64,000 nucleotides of DNA from Desulfosarcina alkanivorans (GTDB lineage Bacteria > Desulfobacterota > Desulfobacteria > Desulfobacterales > Desulfosarcinaceae). The position numbers and the translations under genes were made by a program. Positions 26,814 to 35,783 of this stretch are shown here, piece by piece. The DNA lies in assembly GCF_009688945.1 (NCBI RefSeq), contig NZ_AP021874.1, positions 2,294,001 through 2,358,000 on the forward strand. Direction: 5' to 3'. Position 1 is the first letter of the stretch. Every line of letters starts with the position of its first letter. The notes beneath the pieces are model-generated. The model was not told the origin of the DNA and did no database searches. It saw only the letters and a list, made by a program, of their open reading frames with translations.

Positions 26814-27002
26814 TCATTCCATCTGTGCGGGATCGACAAAATTCATTTCCAGCATCTTGATGCTGGCGCGGACCCGGACCAGATTGCGTTCCAGCGCCGG
26901 GTAACCGGTGCGCAAGGATTCCAGCCGTTCGATCGCGGTTTTCATGGCATCGATTTCCAAGCCGATTGCGTGTAGGGTTTCCTCGATTGGCGTTTGATTC
27001 AT
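26814..27002 (-). CDS. small helical protein of unknown function
   Basis: A 62-residue protein, start taken as ATG 27002 (MNQTPIEE). Heptad-like hydrophobic spacing through IGLEIDAMKTAIERLESLRT suggests a helical hairpin or coiled coil. No cysteines or catalytic motif. It follows the phenylacetate-CoA ligase-like gene by about 40 bp on the same strand, so it is probably co-transcribed. No family recognised. Confidence 0.5.
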   Translation of the reverse strand: MNQTPIEETLHAIGLEIDAMKTAIERLESLRTGYPALERNLVRVRASIKMLEMNFVDPAQME

Positions 27003-27044
27003 TATCTTGGTCTCTTTGAGGGCACTTGAATCCGGAAACACGGT

Positions 27045-28376
27045 TTAGAGATGTTTCCGCAGGTCCTTGAAGCGCTTCGCTTTCACATCATAGCGGGGCA
27101 GCCGGCCATAGTCATAGAATTCCAGGCGGTAGCTCAGGTTGGTCTTTAGACGCAGTTGGTCCTTTAATTCGGTTTCGATGACTTTGGCGCGTTCTTCCTG
27201 CCCGGGGTCCAATTCCACCTTGAGCTTAATCCGGTCGATGTCCCCCAGCTTGTCCACGACGACCTCGTATTCATCGCCGAGACCATCGATCCCCCGGACC
27301 ACCTCCTCGATGGCCGACGGGGCCAGCAGCACCCCTTTCACCTTGGTGATATCGTCCGCCCGGCCGATGACGCCGCCTTTGATCAGGCGAAAAGTTCGGC
27401 CGCAGGCGCACGGTTTTTCCCCCCACTCGATGATATCCTTGGAGTCGAAGCGGATGCAGGGCTGGGCGAACCGGTCCAGGGCGGTGATGACCATTTTTCC
27501 GCGGCGACAGGGCTCGTCTATGATCTCGCCGCTGTCGACATCTTCGATTTCGACCAGAAAAAAGGCTTCGTTGACGTGCATTCCTCCCGGCTGAGCCGCA
27601 CATTCGTACGACCAGGCCCCGATTTCCGTGGCTCCGGCATGGTCGTACACCCGGGCATTCCAGGCGTCCTGCATCCGCTGCTTGGTAGTTGGGATACTGG
27701 CGCCCGGCTCTCCGGCACAGGTGACTTTGGTGACCCCCAACCCGGCCGGATCGATATCCATTTTGCGTCTGGCCGTATCCGCCATGCCCAAAATATACGT
27801 GGGGGTGGCCATGATGGCGGTGGCCTTGAGTTCCTGAATCTTCAGTATGCGCGCCTGGGTGTCCAGGACGCCTCCGGGAACCAGTTCGCAGCCGATTTTT
27901 TCGGCGGCGTAGTGGGCGGCCCAGAAAGCCACGAAAACATTGTATCCGAAGGGGAGAAACACCCGGTCCGAAGGGCGGTATCCCTGGGCCCACATGATAA
28001 AGGACCAGCACTCGGCCCACCATTCCCAATCCTGCCACGTATCGGCCTGGTAGACGGGCTGCCCGGTAGAGCCGCTGGTCTGGCGAAATGCCGTGACCTC
28101 CTCGAGGGGAACGCAGAGCATGTCTCCGTATGGAAAGGGATCCTTGCGCTGGATGCCGCGCATCATGGATTTTTCCACCTTGGGTACCCTGCGGATATCT
28201 TCGAAGCTGTGGATATCGGCAGGCGCGATCCCCGCATCGTCATAAAGCGCACGATGAAACCGGGAATGCTCGTAGGCCCATGTAAAGATCCGCTTGAACT
28301 TCAGCAGTTGCAGACGTTGCAGTTTCTCACGATCCATCTTCTCCAGTACCGGGTTCCAGTATGGCGTGTAATCCAT
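27045..28376 (-). CDS. phenylacetate-CoA ligase family (PaaK-like) AMP-forming enzyme
   Basis: A 443-residue member of the PaaK branch of the adenylate-forming superfamily, which activates an aryl or alkyl acid to its CoA thioester. The phosphate-binding loop is TSGSTGQP at 100-107; the adenylate motif appears as YDHAGATEIG, and KGVLLAPSAIEEV lies in the C-terminal hinge. CACGR is a Cys pair often seen in this branch. Length is standard. ATG 28376 has AAAGG seven bases upstream; TTG 28382 is an alternative. Substrate unknown; the family includes phenylacetate and benzoate-type acids. Confidence 0.88.
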   Translation of the reverse strand: MDYTPYWNPVLEKMDREKLQRLQLLKFKRIFTWAYEHSRFHRALYDDAGIAPADIHSFEDIRRVPKVEKSMMRGIQRKDPFPYGDMLCVPLEEVTAFRQTSGSTGQPVYQADTWQDWEWWAECWSFIMWAQGYRPSDRVFLPFGYNVFVAFWAAHYAAEKIGCELVPGGVLDTQARILKIQELKATAIMATPTYILGMADTARRKMDIDPAGLGVTKVTCAGEPGASIPTTKQRMQDAWNARVYDHAGATEIGAWSYECAAQPGGMHVNEAFFLVEIEDVDSGEIIDEPCRRGKMVITALDRFAQPCIRFDSKDIIEWGEKPCACGRTFRLIKGGVIGRADDITKVKGVLLAPSAIEEVVRGIDGLGDEYEVVVDKLGDIDRIKLKVELDPGQEERAKVIETELKDQLRLKTNLSYRLEFYDYGRLPRYDVKAKRFKDLRKHL

Positions 28377-28959
28377 GGACAAGCCTTTATCTTCAGATGT
28401 GATTAACGGCAGTATGCAGCGACGATTCGGCCCTTTGAAGCCGAATCGCCACTCGGGAAGGGATGGGACGTTCGCCCGACCATAAATAAGTTAGCCCGGT
28501 GGTGTATATGATCGGAATCATATAGGCGTGAGATACCCGATAATTTTTTAAATCATGAAGGTGTATGACGACGGTCATAGACATGGAATGAGCATGCGAT
28601 TAAACGTTAGAAAGGGCAAGAGAAACAGAATGGCGATCAGGTGGGGACCGGACAGTCTAAATTGCCGTTCACGTATCCTATCCGACGATTTTTCCCGACC
28701 ACGACAGCCTGTATTACACGCGGTATGAAACGAAATGGGATTGAAGGTTTGATCCGCAACCTTACGAGTGTTCGTGATTTCAATATCTTGAAATCACGAT
28801 CGATAGACATAAACGACCATTTGAAAACCAAGCGGTCTGCCAGAGAATAAGCAATAGTTGCCCAACCAGCGTCGCACCTCCGATAAACGTTATGCTCAAA
28901 AATATACAGCCAACGGCTGAAGCATACCATCAACCCAAAAATGACATCGGGAGGGCCTC
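28377..28959. other. divergent intergenic region upstream of the TRAP operon
   Basis: About 580 bp between divergent genes. It holds the strong dyad listed at 28772-28799. No coding region is supported; short frames overlapping the dyad have no family. Promoters for both flanking transcripts should be here, but I see no clear consensus. Confidence 0.45.
28772..28799. promoter_or_regulatory. 28-bp dyad, operator candidate
   Basis: TCGTGATTTCAA (28772-28783) and TTGAAATCACGA (28788-28799) are exact inverted copies with a 4-bp centre. No T-run follows, so a terminator is unlikely. It lies 160 bp before the TRAP start codon. The Crp/Fnr-type or IclR regulator encoded nearby could bind it; this is inference. 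Confidence 0.55.
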
Positions 28960-29982
28960 ATGAAAAGATCCGTTTTGCTTGTTCCTGTTTTGCTGGCGAT
29001 TATTGCGATCCCCCTGGCCTGGGTTACCACCGCATCTGCTGCCGATTTCAAATTAACCTACAGCAATTTTTTCCCGCCCACGCACATCCAGAGTAAACTC
29101 GCTGAAGCATGGTGCCAGGAAGTCGAGAAGCGCACCGGCGGCAAAGTCAAAGTAAACTACTTCCCGGGACAGACCCTGACCAAAGCCAAACAGTGCTACG
29201 ACGGAACTGTGGAAGGAATCTCCGATATAGGCTTTTCGGTACTGGCCTATACCCGCGGACGATTCCCCGTCATGTCTGCCGTTGACCTGCCTCTGGGCTA
29301 TTCCAGCGGCAAGGTGGCCACCGAAGTGGTCAATCGGGTAAACCAAAAATTCATGCCCAAAGAGTTCGACGATGTGAAAGTGATGTATCTGCATGCCCAT
29401 GGCCCCGGACTGGTCCACACCAAAGGCAAAGCGGTCCGCAAATTGGAAGACATGAAGGGCCTGAAGTTTCGCGGCCATGGCACGAGCGCGCTGGTGGTCA
29501 AAGCCCTGGGCGGCACCCCGGTTCCCAAACCAATGCCTGAAACCTATGAAATGCTGCAAAAAGGGGTCGTCGAAGGCGCCGTCTACCCTCTCGAAGCCAA
29601 CAAGGGGTGGAAGCTGGGAGAGGTGACCGACTACGCCACCTGCGCCTTCAGCGCCGCCTATACCACCTCTTTTTTCGTCGTGATGAACAAAGACAAGTGG
29701 AATTCCTTTCCCGCCGATATCCGGAAGACGATCGAACAAATCAATGCAGAGTGGATCGTGAAACATGGCGAAGCCTGGGATACCAGCGACATGAAGGGCA
29801 TCCAGTTTTTTCTCAACCAGGGAGGACAGTTGCTTGGTGTCGACGCCCAGGAACAGGGCCGCTGGAAGCAGGCGGTGGCGCCGATCATCTCTAAATACGT
29901 AACCGATGCCAAGCAGAAAGGCGTGAGCAACGCCCAGGAAATCGTCGATTTCATCGTGAAAAGCCTAAACGAGCTGCAGTAG
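28960..29982 (+). CDS. TRAP transporter solute-binding protein (DctP type)
   Basis: A 340-residue periplasmic receptor with a signal peptide (hydrophobic 4-25, cleavage near ASA-A). DctP features are present: FFPPTHIQSKLAEAW at the ligand cleft, G-K-V-K-V-N-Y-F-P-G-Q, and the block KGLKFRGHGTSALVVKALGG near 166-185 carrying the arginine (R171) that in most family members binds the substrate carboxylate. TYEMLQKGVVEGA follows as usual. So an organic acid is the likely ligand. Start ATG follows GGGAGG. First of a P-Q-M operon. Confidence 0.93.
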   Translation: MKRSVLLVPVLLAIIAIPLAWVTTASAADFKLTYSNFFPPTHIQSKLAEAWCQEVEKRTGGKVKVNYFPGQTLTKAKQCYDGTVEGISDIGFSVLAYTRGRFPVMSAVDLPLGYSSGKVATEVVNRVNQKFMPKEFDDVKVMYLHAHGPGLVHTKGKAVRKLEDMKGLKFRGHGTSALVVKALGGTPVPKPMPETYEMLQKGVVEGAVYPLEANKGWKLGEVTDYATCAFSAAYTTSFFVVMNKDKWNSFPADIRKTIEQINAEWIVKHGEAWDTSDMKGIQFFLNQGGQLLGVDAQEQGRWKQAVAPIISKYVTDAKQKGVSNAQEIVDFIVKSLNELQ

Positions 29983-29995
29983 GGCTGTTTGTGTT

Positions 29996-30021
29996 CAGGG
30001 GGGGCGACTTTCGGCCCCCTG
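29996..30021 (+). other. hairpin between dctP- and dctQ-like genes
   Basis: CAGGGGG (29996-30002) pairs with CCCCCTG (30015-30021), 14 bp after the binding-protein stop codon. No U-tract follows. It probably stabilises or partly ends the binding-protein message, as such genes usually need more product than the permeases. Confidence 0.5.
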
Positions 30022-30047
30022 GCCCACGGAATGATAACGAATGGAGG

Positions 30048-30536
30048 ATGGTCGCCGTTTTGAAATTGTTTCAATGGTTGCGGGATTTATTAAAAATGGG
30101 GGGCGCTGTCTGTCTGGTGGCCATGACAATAATGACCTGCGCGGACGTCGTCGGGCGTTATTTGGGGCACCCGATCCTCGGGTCGGTAGAAATCGCCGGG
30201 TTCATGGCCACGATGGCGGCGGCCCTGGCGCTTCCCTACACCCACCGCATGCGCGGCCACATTGGCGTTGAAGTCGTGGTGCGTCTTTTATCGCAACGGA
30301 CCCAGGCCGCCATCGGGCTGTGTACGAATACACTGGCTTTTTTGATGTTCGCCGTGATTTCATGGCGTATGGCCAACTATGCCGAAACGATGCGCCGGTC
30401 CGGAGAAGTCTCCATCAGTCTTGAATTTCCCGAGCACACGATCATCTACATCACCGCTTTTTGCTTTCTGATTCTGACCTTGAACCTGCTTGAGGACGTT
30501 TTAAAAGACGTCAATACGCTAATGGGAAAAAAATGA
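30048..30536 (+). CDS. TRAP transporter small permease (DctQ type)
   Basis: About 162 residues with four hydrophobic segments. D-V-V-G-R-Y near 33-38 is the conserved DctQ motif at the end of helix 1, and the R-M-R-G-H-I-GVEV block after helix 2 is also typical. The start at ATG 30048 is directly behind GGAGG, which is closer than usual; GTG 29991 and TTG 30060 are in-frame alternatives. The stop overlaps the DctM start as ATGA. Confidence 0.88.
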   Translation: MVAVLKLFQWLRDLLKMGGAVCLVAMTIMTCADVVGRYLGHPILGSVEIAGFMATMAAALALPYTHRMRGHIGVEVVVRLLSQRTQAAIGLCTNTLAFLMFAVISWRMANYAETMRRSGEVSISLEFPEHTIIYITAFCFLILTLNLLEDVLKDVNTLMGKK

Positions 30537-31849
30537 GTCCTACGCTAATCGGTACCATCGGGCTTGTCGTCATGCTGGCGATGTTCATGACGCGTATGCC
30601 CGTCGCTTATGTCATGATCCTGGTGGGCTGGGTCGGCTTCAGCTATATGGTTTCGGTCAAGGGGGGCCTTAACCTGCTCTCGCGCAACATTTACGAAACC
30701 TTTTCCTCCTATGGCCTGACCACGATTCCGCTTTTCATCCTGATGGGCCAGATCGCCTTCAATGCCGGTATCGGGCGTCGATTGTACGACACCGCTTACA
30801 AATTTTTGGGAAGCACCCGCGGCGGCCTCGCCATGGCAACCGTAACCGCCTGCACGGCCTTTGGCGCGGTATGCGGATCAAGCCCGGCCACTGCGGCGAC
30901 CATGGCGACAGTGGGTCTGCCAGAAATGAAACGTTACCAATACGCCGACGAACTCAGTTCCGGCTCTGTCGCGTCAGGAGGGGGGCTGGGAATGATCATG
31001 CCACCCAGCGTCGTTCTGATCGTCTACGGCATTCTGACCGAACAATCGATCGGCGCCCTTTTCGTAGCGGGAATCATCCCGGCCATCGTGATGACCCTCT
31101 TGTTCATCATTACCGTCATCATTCACTGCCGTTTACACCCGGACCAGGGACCTGCGGGCGAGACGTTCACCTGGCGCCAGAAGATGAAGTCCCTCTCCGG
31201 GATGGGGGATACGCTGGCAGTGTTCATTCTCGTCATGGGGGGGCTCTTCCTCGGCCTGTTTACCCCCACGGAAGCCGCAGCTGTTGGCGCTTTCGGCGTT
31301 CTGGCGGTTTCTGTCCTCAGGGGACATCTTTCATGGGATGGCTTCGTCAAGTCCCTGTATGAAACCCTGCGAACGTCCTGCATGGTGATGTTCTTGATCG
31401 CCGGTGCAGCCGTGTTCGGGAAATTCCTGGCCGTAACCCGCATACCGTTCAACATCGCCAGCGGTGTCGGGGGATTGAATCTGCCACCGTTTTTAATCCT
31501 GATGATCGTAATACTGGTTTACACGGTCGGCGGCTGTATCATGGACGCTCTGGCACTCGTCATGCTGACCATCCCGATATTTTACCCGCTGGTTGTCGAA
31601 CAACTGGCCTATGATCCGATCTGGTTCGGCGTGATCATCGTGTTGATCACGCAAATGGGCGTTATCACCCCACCGGTCGGGATCAATGTGTACGTCGTCT
31701 ATGGGGTTTCGCAAACAACAGGCGCCGACATTCCACTGGAATCAATATTCAAAGGCATCCTCCCGTTCCTGGCAGCCATTTTCATCGGCATCATCCTGAT
31801 GATCATCTTCCCTCAGATCATCACCTGGCTCCCCGATCTGATGTACTGA
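30533..31849 (+). CDS. TRAP transporter large permease (DctM type)
   Basis: A 438-residue membrane protein of the ion-transporter superfamily with about 12 hydrophobic segments and two hairpin regions. Conserved stretches include TIPLFILMGQIAFNAGI, CGSSPATAATMATVGLPEM and GGGLGMIMPPSVVLIVYG in the first half and QMGVITPPVGINVYVV in the second. It uses an ion gradient to drive uptake of the solute bound by the P component. Translation is coupled to DctQ by a 4-bp overlap. Only 6 bp separate it from the stop of the convergent Crp/Fnr gene. Confidence 0.95.
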   Translation: MSPTLIGTIGLVVMLAMFMTRMPVAYVMILVGWVGFSYMVSVKGGLNLLSRNIYETFSSYGLTTIPLFILMGQIAFNAGIGRRLYDTAYKFLGSTRGGLAMATVTACTAFGAVCGSSPATAATMATVGLPEMKRYQYADELSSGSVASGGGLGMIMPPSVVLIVYGILTEQSIGALFVAGIIPAIVMTLLFIITVIIHCRLHPDQGPAGETFTWRQKMKSLSGMGDTLAVFILVMGGLFLGLFTPTEAAAVGAFGVLAVSVLRGHLSWDGFVKSLYETLRTSCMVMFLIAGAAVFGKFLAVTRIPFNIASGVGGLNLPPFLILMIVILVYTVGGCIMDALALVMLTIPIFYPLVVEQLAYDPIWFGVIIVLITQMGVITPPVGINVYVVYGVSQTTGADIPLESIFKGILPFLAAIFIGIILMIIFPQIITWLPDLMY

Positions 31850-31855
31850 AAGAAC

Positions 31856-32551
31856 TCAGATCCATAAATCCTCAGACTCAGGATCGATCAGCGCTTCCGG
31901 TTTGAGAATATCAATCTGTCCCCGGCTTTTTTCGATGATGCCCTCTTGACGCAGATCGCTAAGTACGCGCAATGCGGATTCGGTTGTCGTACTGGCCAGG
32001 TCGGCGATCTCCATTGCGGTAAAGTTCAGGACCGGTCCAAATTTTTCGGATAAAGTATGCAGCACGCGCTTTAAGCGTTGAATGACCTTCTTGTCCTGCA
32101 TGTCCAGGATACGGCTGTTTGAACTGTCCACCGCCTGCCCCAGAATTTCGATAATGGCTATGATCAACTGGGGATGTCCTAATGAAAATTTGGCAAACGC
32201 CTTCCTTTCGATAGACATGATTACCGTATCGGTGCAAGACTCTGCGACATAATCACGGGATGCACCGGTAAATGGCCCGATCAGATTCAGCGGTTCTCCG
32301 GGACCTGCCAGCAAATAGGTGAGCCGCTTGCCCGTGGCGGAGTATCTGCAGACACGAACCAGCCCTTTCTCAACGATGGTAAAAACATCGCAAGGTTCCT
32401 GCGCTTGGAAAATAATGTCATTTTTTTCATAATGTTGCCTTGCAGCCATTTCGGCAAGGTCCAGGTGAGCCTTTGGGGACAGTTCTTTGAACAAATTGGC
32501 ATTGCGGAATAAAGCGATTTTTCTCCCAAGGCTTTCCGGATCCGTTTTCAT
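31856..32551 (-). CDS. Crp/Fnr family transcriptional regulator
   Basis: A 231-residue regulator. Residues 12-125 form a cyclic-nucleotide-binding-type barrel (KNDIIFQAQEPCDVFTIVEKG); a dimer helix follows, then a winged helix near 165-215 with MEIADLASTTTESALRVLSD as recognition segment. The N-terminal cysteine cluster of Fnr is absent, so it is not an iron-sulfur oxygen sensor. The barrel lacks an obvious R-x-S-x-x cAMP-binding motif, so the effector is unknown. It converges on the TRAP operon and may control it. Confidence 0.88.
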   Translation of the reverse strand: MKTDPESLGRKIALFRNANLFKELSPKAHLDLAEMAARQHYEKNDIIFQAQEPCDVFTIVEKGLVRVCRYSATGKRLTYLLAGPGEPLNLIGPFTGASRDYVAESCTDTVIMSIERKAFAKFSLGHPQLIIAIIEILGQAVDSSNSRILDMQDKKVIQRLKRVLHTLSEKFGPVLNFTAMEIADLASTTTESALRVLSDLRQEGIIEKSRGQIDILKPEALIDPESEDLWI

Positions 32552-33076
32552 CTGTCTTTCCGTTGCAGTTAAGTATAGTCAATTGCCACTCAATAAATAT
32601 CAGTCGGTTAGCAGTGTATCAGTATGGGGTTCAATTATCAAACCGATGGATATTGCAACAGTTACTAAAATGAATAGCTCTTGCTCAGTCGGGATGGCGT
32701 TTTTTGGATATCCATTTTCATAGAGACCCGATAGAAGCCTTAAATAAAGATGGATCGCATGGAGATGTATGTTGATCAGACGCTGCAGGCGCTTGGCGAT
32801 ACTGCGTTAAAATTCGGCTCGGAATGCTCATTTATCACCCATATACCGCACTCTTTTTCGACGAATGGTGCCTTGTTTTGCCTGCGCTCACGACGCTTTT
32901 CAACACCCTTGCAGAGACCTGTACAACGCCAGCTGACGGTTGACGATGAAAATGTCGTCATGGCGCACTGTCAATGGATGTTCCGGAGCGGTTTAAAGGT
33001 TCATCAAGTCATGAAAAGGCCGGGACCGATCAGGGGATTGCCTTGCCATCACCCCCCTGACCGGTCGATCACCGTC
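32552..33076. other. intergenic region, nothing recognised
   Basis: About 525 bp between the regulator's start and the end of the Xsc gene. It must hold the regulator promoter. Frames crossing it on the plus strand continue antisense through Xsc and are not genes. No hairpin strong enough to call a terminator was seen. Confidence 0.45.
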
Positions 33077-34810
33077 TCATTTCGCATTCAAATGGCTGTA
33101 TTTGTCCAGGTAGCGCACCGGCATGTTGAGCGCATCCCGGCGGAAGGGTTCGGCCAGCACCTCTTCACCGCCCTGGACGATGGCGTTGATCACGCAGGGC
33201 CGGCTGGACGCGATGGCTTCTTTGACCGCATCGCCCACCTGGTCCGGGTGATCCACCCTGAAGCCCAGGGCGCCCATCTCTTCGGCCAGCCGGGCGTAAT
33301 CGGGGTTGTCCGGCAGGTTCGCGCCCACGAAGCGGTTGTCGTAGTAGTCGATCTGGTTCTTCTTCTCTGCACCCCATTCGTAATTGGTGGCCACAATGGC
33401 AATGACCGGAATGTTTTCCCGAACGGCGGTCATCACCTCGGCGATGCCGCTGATGCCGTAGGCGCCGTCCCCCTGGAAGGCGATCACCGGCGCGTCGGGC
33501 CTGGCGATCTTGCACCCCAGGGCCGCCCCGTAGGCAAACCCGCAGTTGCCCCAGGAAAGGGCCGAAATGTGCTGCCGGACGCCTTCGAATCTCAGGTAGC
33601 TGTTGATCATGGAAGAATTGTTGCCGATGTCGGTGGTGACGATGCTGTTTTCGGGCAGGGCCCGGGTCCACTCCCGGTGAAAGCGGCGTGGGTGCATGGG
33701 CGCACTCCGGTCGCTGGCACTCCATTGGTTCAGTTCATCGCCCCAGGCCTGTCTCTCTGCTTTCACATCGGCCAGGCGGCCGCTGTCGGCCTTGAGATCC
33801 GGCGCCAGCGCCTTGGTGCGCTCCAGCAGCAGGGTGGCGAATTCTCCGACATCGCCGCAGCTGTAGACATCGGCCCGTTTGGACAGGCCCAGCACGTTGA
33901 CGTCCGTGTCGCACTGGATCAGCCGGGCCTGGTCCGGCCAGTAGGCCATGTCGTACTGGGGCAGCGTACCGAAGGGCCCCAGACGGGTGCCCAGGGCGAC
34001 GACCACGTCGGCCTTTTTAATGGTCCGCATGGCCGCTTTGGAACCGCAGTAGCCGATGGGGCCGCAGGCCAGGGGGTGGCTGGCCGGGAAGGTGTCGTTG
34101 TGCAGATAGGAATTGACCACCGGCGCTGTCAGGTATTCGGCCAGGGCCCTGACCGGTTCGACGGCATCGGCCTGGGACACGCCCCCGCCGGAAACGATCA
34201 CCGGATACCTGGCCGCCGCGATGATCCGGGCGGCGGCGTCCAGGTCTTCCAGTGAACCGGCCCCCCTTTTGATGACGGGCGTCGTATAGATCTCGTCCTC
34301 GCAGACGCCGTAAAAGAAGTCACGGGGGATGTTTAGCTGGGTGGGGCCGTTGAGATTCTTGGCCATGTAGAAGGCCCGCCGGGCCAGCTCGGCCATGCGC
34401 CGGGGCTGGTTCACCCGCACCTGGTACACCGTCTGTCGCTCGAACATGGCCATCTGGTCCAGTTCCTGGAAACCGCCGGTGCCCATGCCCATGGAGCCGG
34501 TTTCCGGGGTCAGGGCCACCACCGGGCTGTGGGCCCAGTAGGCCGCCACCATGGCCGATACGAAATTGGCCGCACCGGGACCGTTCTGGCCGATGCAGCA
34601 CTGGGGACTGCCGGTCACCCGGGCCAGGCCGTCGGCGGCGTGGGTGGCCGCCTGTTCGTGGGCCACGGGAATGAACCGGATGCCGGCGGCGGGGAAGAGG
34701 TCCAGGGCGTCCATGTAGGCCGATCCGACGATGCCGAAGACGTTCTTTACCCCTTCGGCCACCAGGGTTTCCACCAGCGCCTCGCTGGGCGTCATTTTCT
34801 GTTTTGCCAT
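33077..34810 (-). CDS. xsc: sulfoacetaldehyde acetyltransferase
   Basis: A 577-residue thiamine-diphosphate enzyme that converts sulfoacetaldehyde and phosphate to acetyl phosphate and sulfite. The Xsc signature is clear, from memory: VFGIVGSAYMDALDLFP near 24-40, FIPVAHEQ with catalytic E52, AAYWAHSPVVALTPETG, and GPTQLNIPRDFFYG, all diagnostic against acetolactate synthase. The ThDP site GDGAYG followed by the N about 27 residues on is present. It is the last gene of a leftward cluster, 2 bp after a TetR gene. In a sulfate reducer the sulfite could be respired. No phosphotransacetylase is adjacent. Confidence 0.93.
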   Translation of the reverse strand: MAKQKMTPSEALVETLVAEGVKNVFGIVGSAYMDALDLFPAAGIRFIPVAHEQAATHAADGLARVTGSPQCCIGQNGPGAANFVSAMVAAYWAHSPVVALTPETGSMGMGTGGFQELDQMAMFERQTVYQVRVNQPRRMAELARRAFYMAKNLNGPTQLNIPRDFFYGVCEDEIYTTPVIKRGAGSLEDLDAAARIIAAARYPVIVSGGGVSQADAVEPVRALAEYLTAPVVNSYLHNDTFPASHPLACGPIGYCGSKAAMRTIKKADVVVALGTRLGPFGTLPQYDMAYWPDQARLIQCDTDVNVLGLSKRADVYSCGDVGEFATLLLERTKALAPDLKADSGRLADVKAERQAWGDELNQWSASDRSAPMHPRRFHREWTRALPENSIVTTDIGNNSSMINSYLRFEGVRQHISALSWGNCGFAYGAALGCKIARPDAPVIAFQGDGAYGISGIAEVMTAVRENIPVIAIVATNYEWGAEKKNQIDYYDNRFVGANLPDNPDYARLAEEMGALGFRVDHPDQVGDAVKEAIASSRPCVINAIVQGGEEVLAEPFRRDALNMPVRYLDKYSHLNAK

Positions 34811-34812
34811 TA

Positions 34813-35445
34813 TTATCGCTCCTTTTTTGGTTTCAGTCCGTCGATCAACTGGTCGACCGCGTATTCAAAAATATGGGCGTGGTTCTCTCCCTCCAGAACG
34901 GTATTCTCCAATTTCTTGAACTGGGTCAGCCCGTGCAGGGCGCCCCAGAACATGACGGCGTATTTTTTGGGATCGACGCTGCGGAAGGTTCCGTCGGCGA
35001 CGCCGGTCCGGGTAAACCCGTCCAGCAGTTTGAGGATGCGGCTGCCCTTGTGGTCGATCCGCTGCTTCAGTTCGTCGCCCAGCATCACCGTCGGCGTCGC
35101 CAGAAAATAGTTGATGATATCGAAATAGTCTTTGTGGCGTCTGCTGAAGTCCAGGTAGGCCATGCCGGTTTCACGAAGCTTTCCGTCGGGGCCGATGGAC
35201 TTGCGGCCGATGGCTTCGATCTGGCGGAAGAGAATATCCAGGCCCTCTTCCTGGAGCGCATAAAAGATTTCCTCTTTGCTCTGGTAGTAAAAATAGATGG
35301 TACCGACGCCGAGTTCGGCCTTGCGGGCGATCTGATTGATGCTGGTGGACTGGATCCCCTTTTTAAACAGGAGGTGTCGGGCCGCATCCAAAATCTGATG
35401 TTTGCGCGCCTGTTTTTCCCGTTCTCTTCTTTCCTTGAGTCCCAT
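34813..35445 (-). CDS. TetR family transcriptional regulator
   Basis: A 210-residue repressor-type protein. The helix-turn-helix spans about 18-62 (ILDAARHLLFKKGIQSTSIN, then TIYFYYQSKEEIF). The helical C-terminal domain (65-205) would bind an unknown ligand. ATG 35445 follows AGGAAGACG; the frame extends upstream to 35685 but that part has no family likeness. It ends 2 bp before the xsc start, so both are co-transcribed and the ligand is probably a sulfonate or its CoA or aldehyde product. Confidence 0.9.
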   Translation of the reverse strand: MGLKERREREKQARKHQILDAARHLLFKKGIQSTSINQIARKAELGVGTIYFYYQSKEEIFYALQEEGLDILFRQIEAIGRKSIGPDGKLRETGMAYLDFSRRHKDYFDIINYFLATPTVMLGDELKQRIDHKGSRILKLLDGFTRTGVADGTFRSVDPKKYAVMFWGALHGLTQFKKLENTVLEGENHAHIFEYAVDQLIDGLKPKKER

Positions 35446-35783
35446 CGTCTTCCTGATCGAGCGTTGAAGCCGCTTCCTCAATACCTGTTTTTCACTGGCA
35501 TTGCCGGGAGGGCCGTGGGTTATCCTGGCGGACGTCCGACCGATGGTAACCGCACCATCCGCAGACCGAAAGCCGAACCAGGGGCGTTGGCGCTTCATGT
35601 GACAGTGCCGGACCGGACACCAGCGGACCGGGTCCGCTTCGGGAACCTTCAAGGGGTTGGCGGTCCCGGCGGTGTGCTGCGCCACCCACCGCCGGGCCTC
35701 GCCCCGGCTGTCCGCCTAACCGGCATGGTACCGGGTCCGGCCGACACAGTGAACGAAGCCATAAATCAGTTCATACGATCCAT
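35446..35783. other. GC-rich stretch between SDR and TetR genes
   Basis: About 340 bp. The TetR frame stays open upstream through it (to 35685) and would encode a segment with RWCPVRHC, but there is no ribosome site or known family. It is likely a spacer that may hold a separate promoter for TetR and xsc. Confidence 0.4.

Noticed and set aside
33077..34810. acetolactate synthase as the identity of this TPP enzyme
   Set aside because: The Xsc-specific blocks (GSAYMDALDLFP, YWAHSPVVALTPETG, NIPRDFFYG) fit sulfoacetaldehyde acetyltransferase far better.
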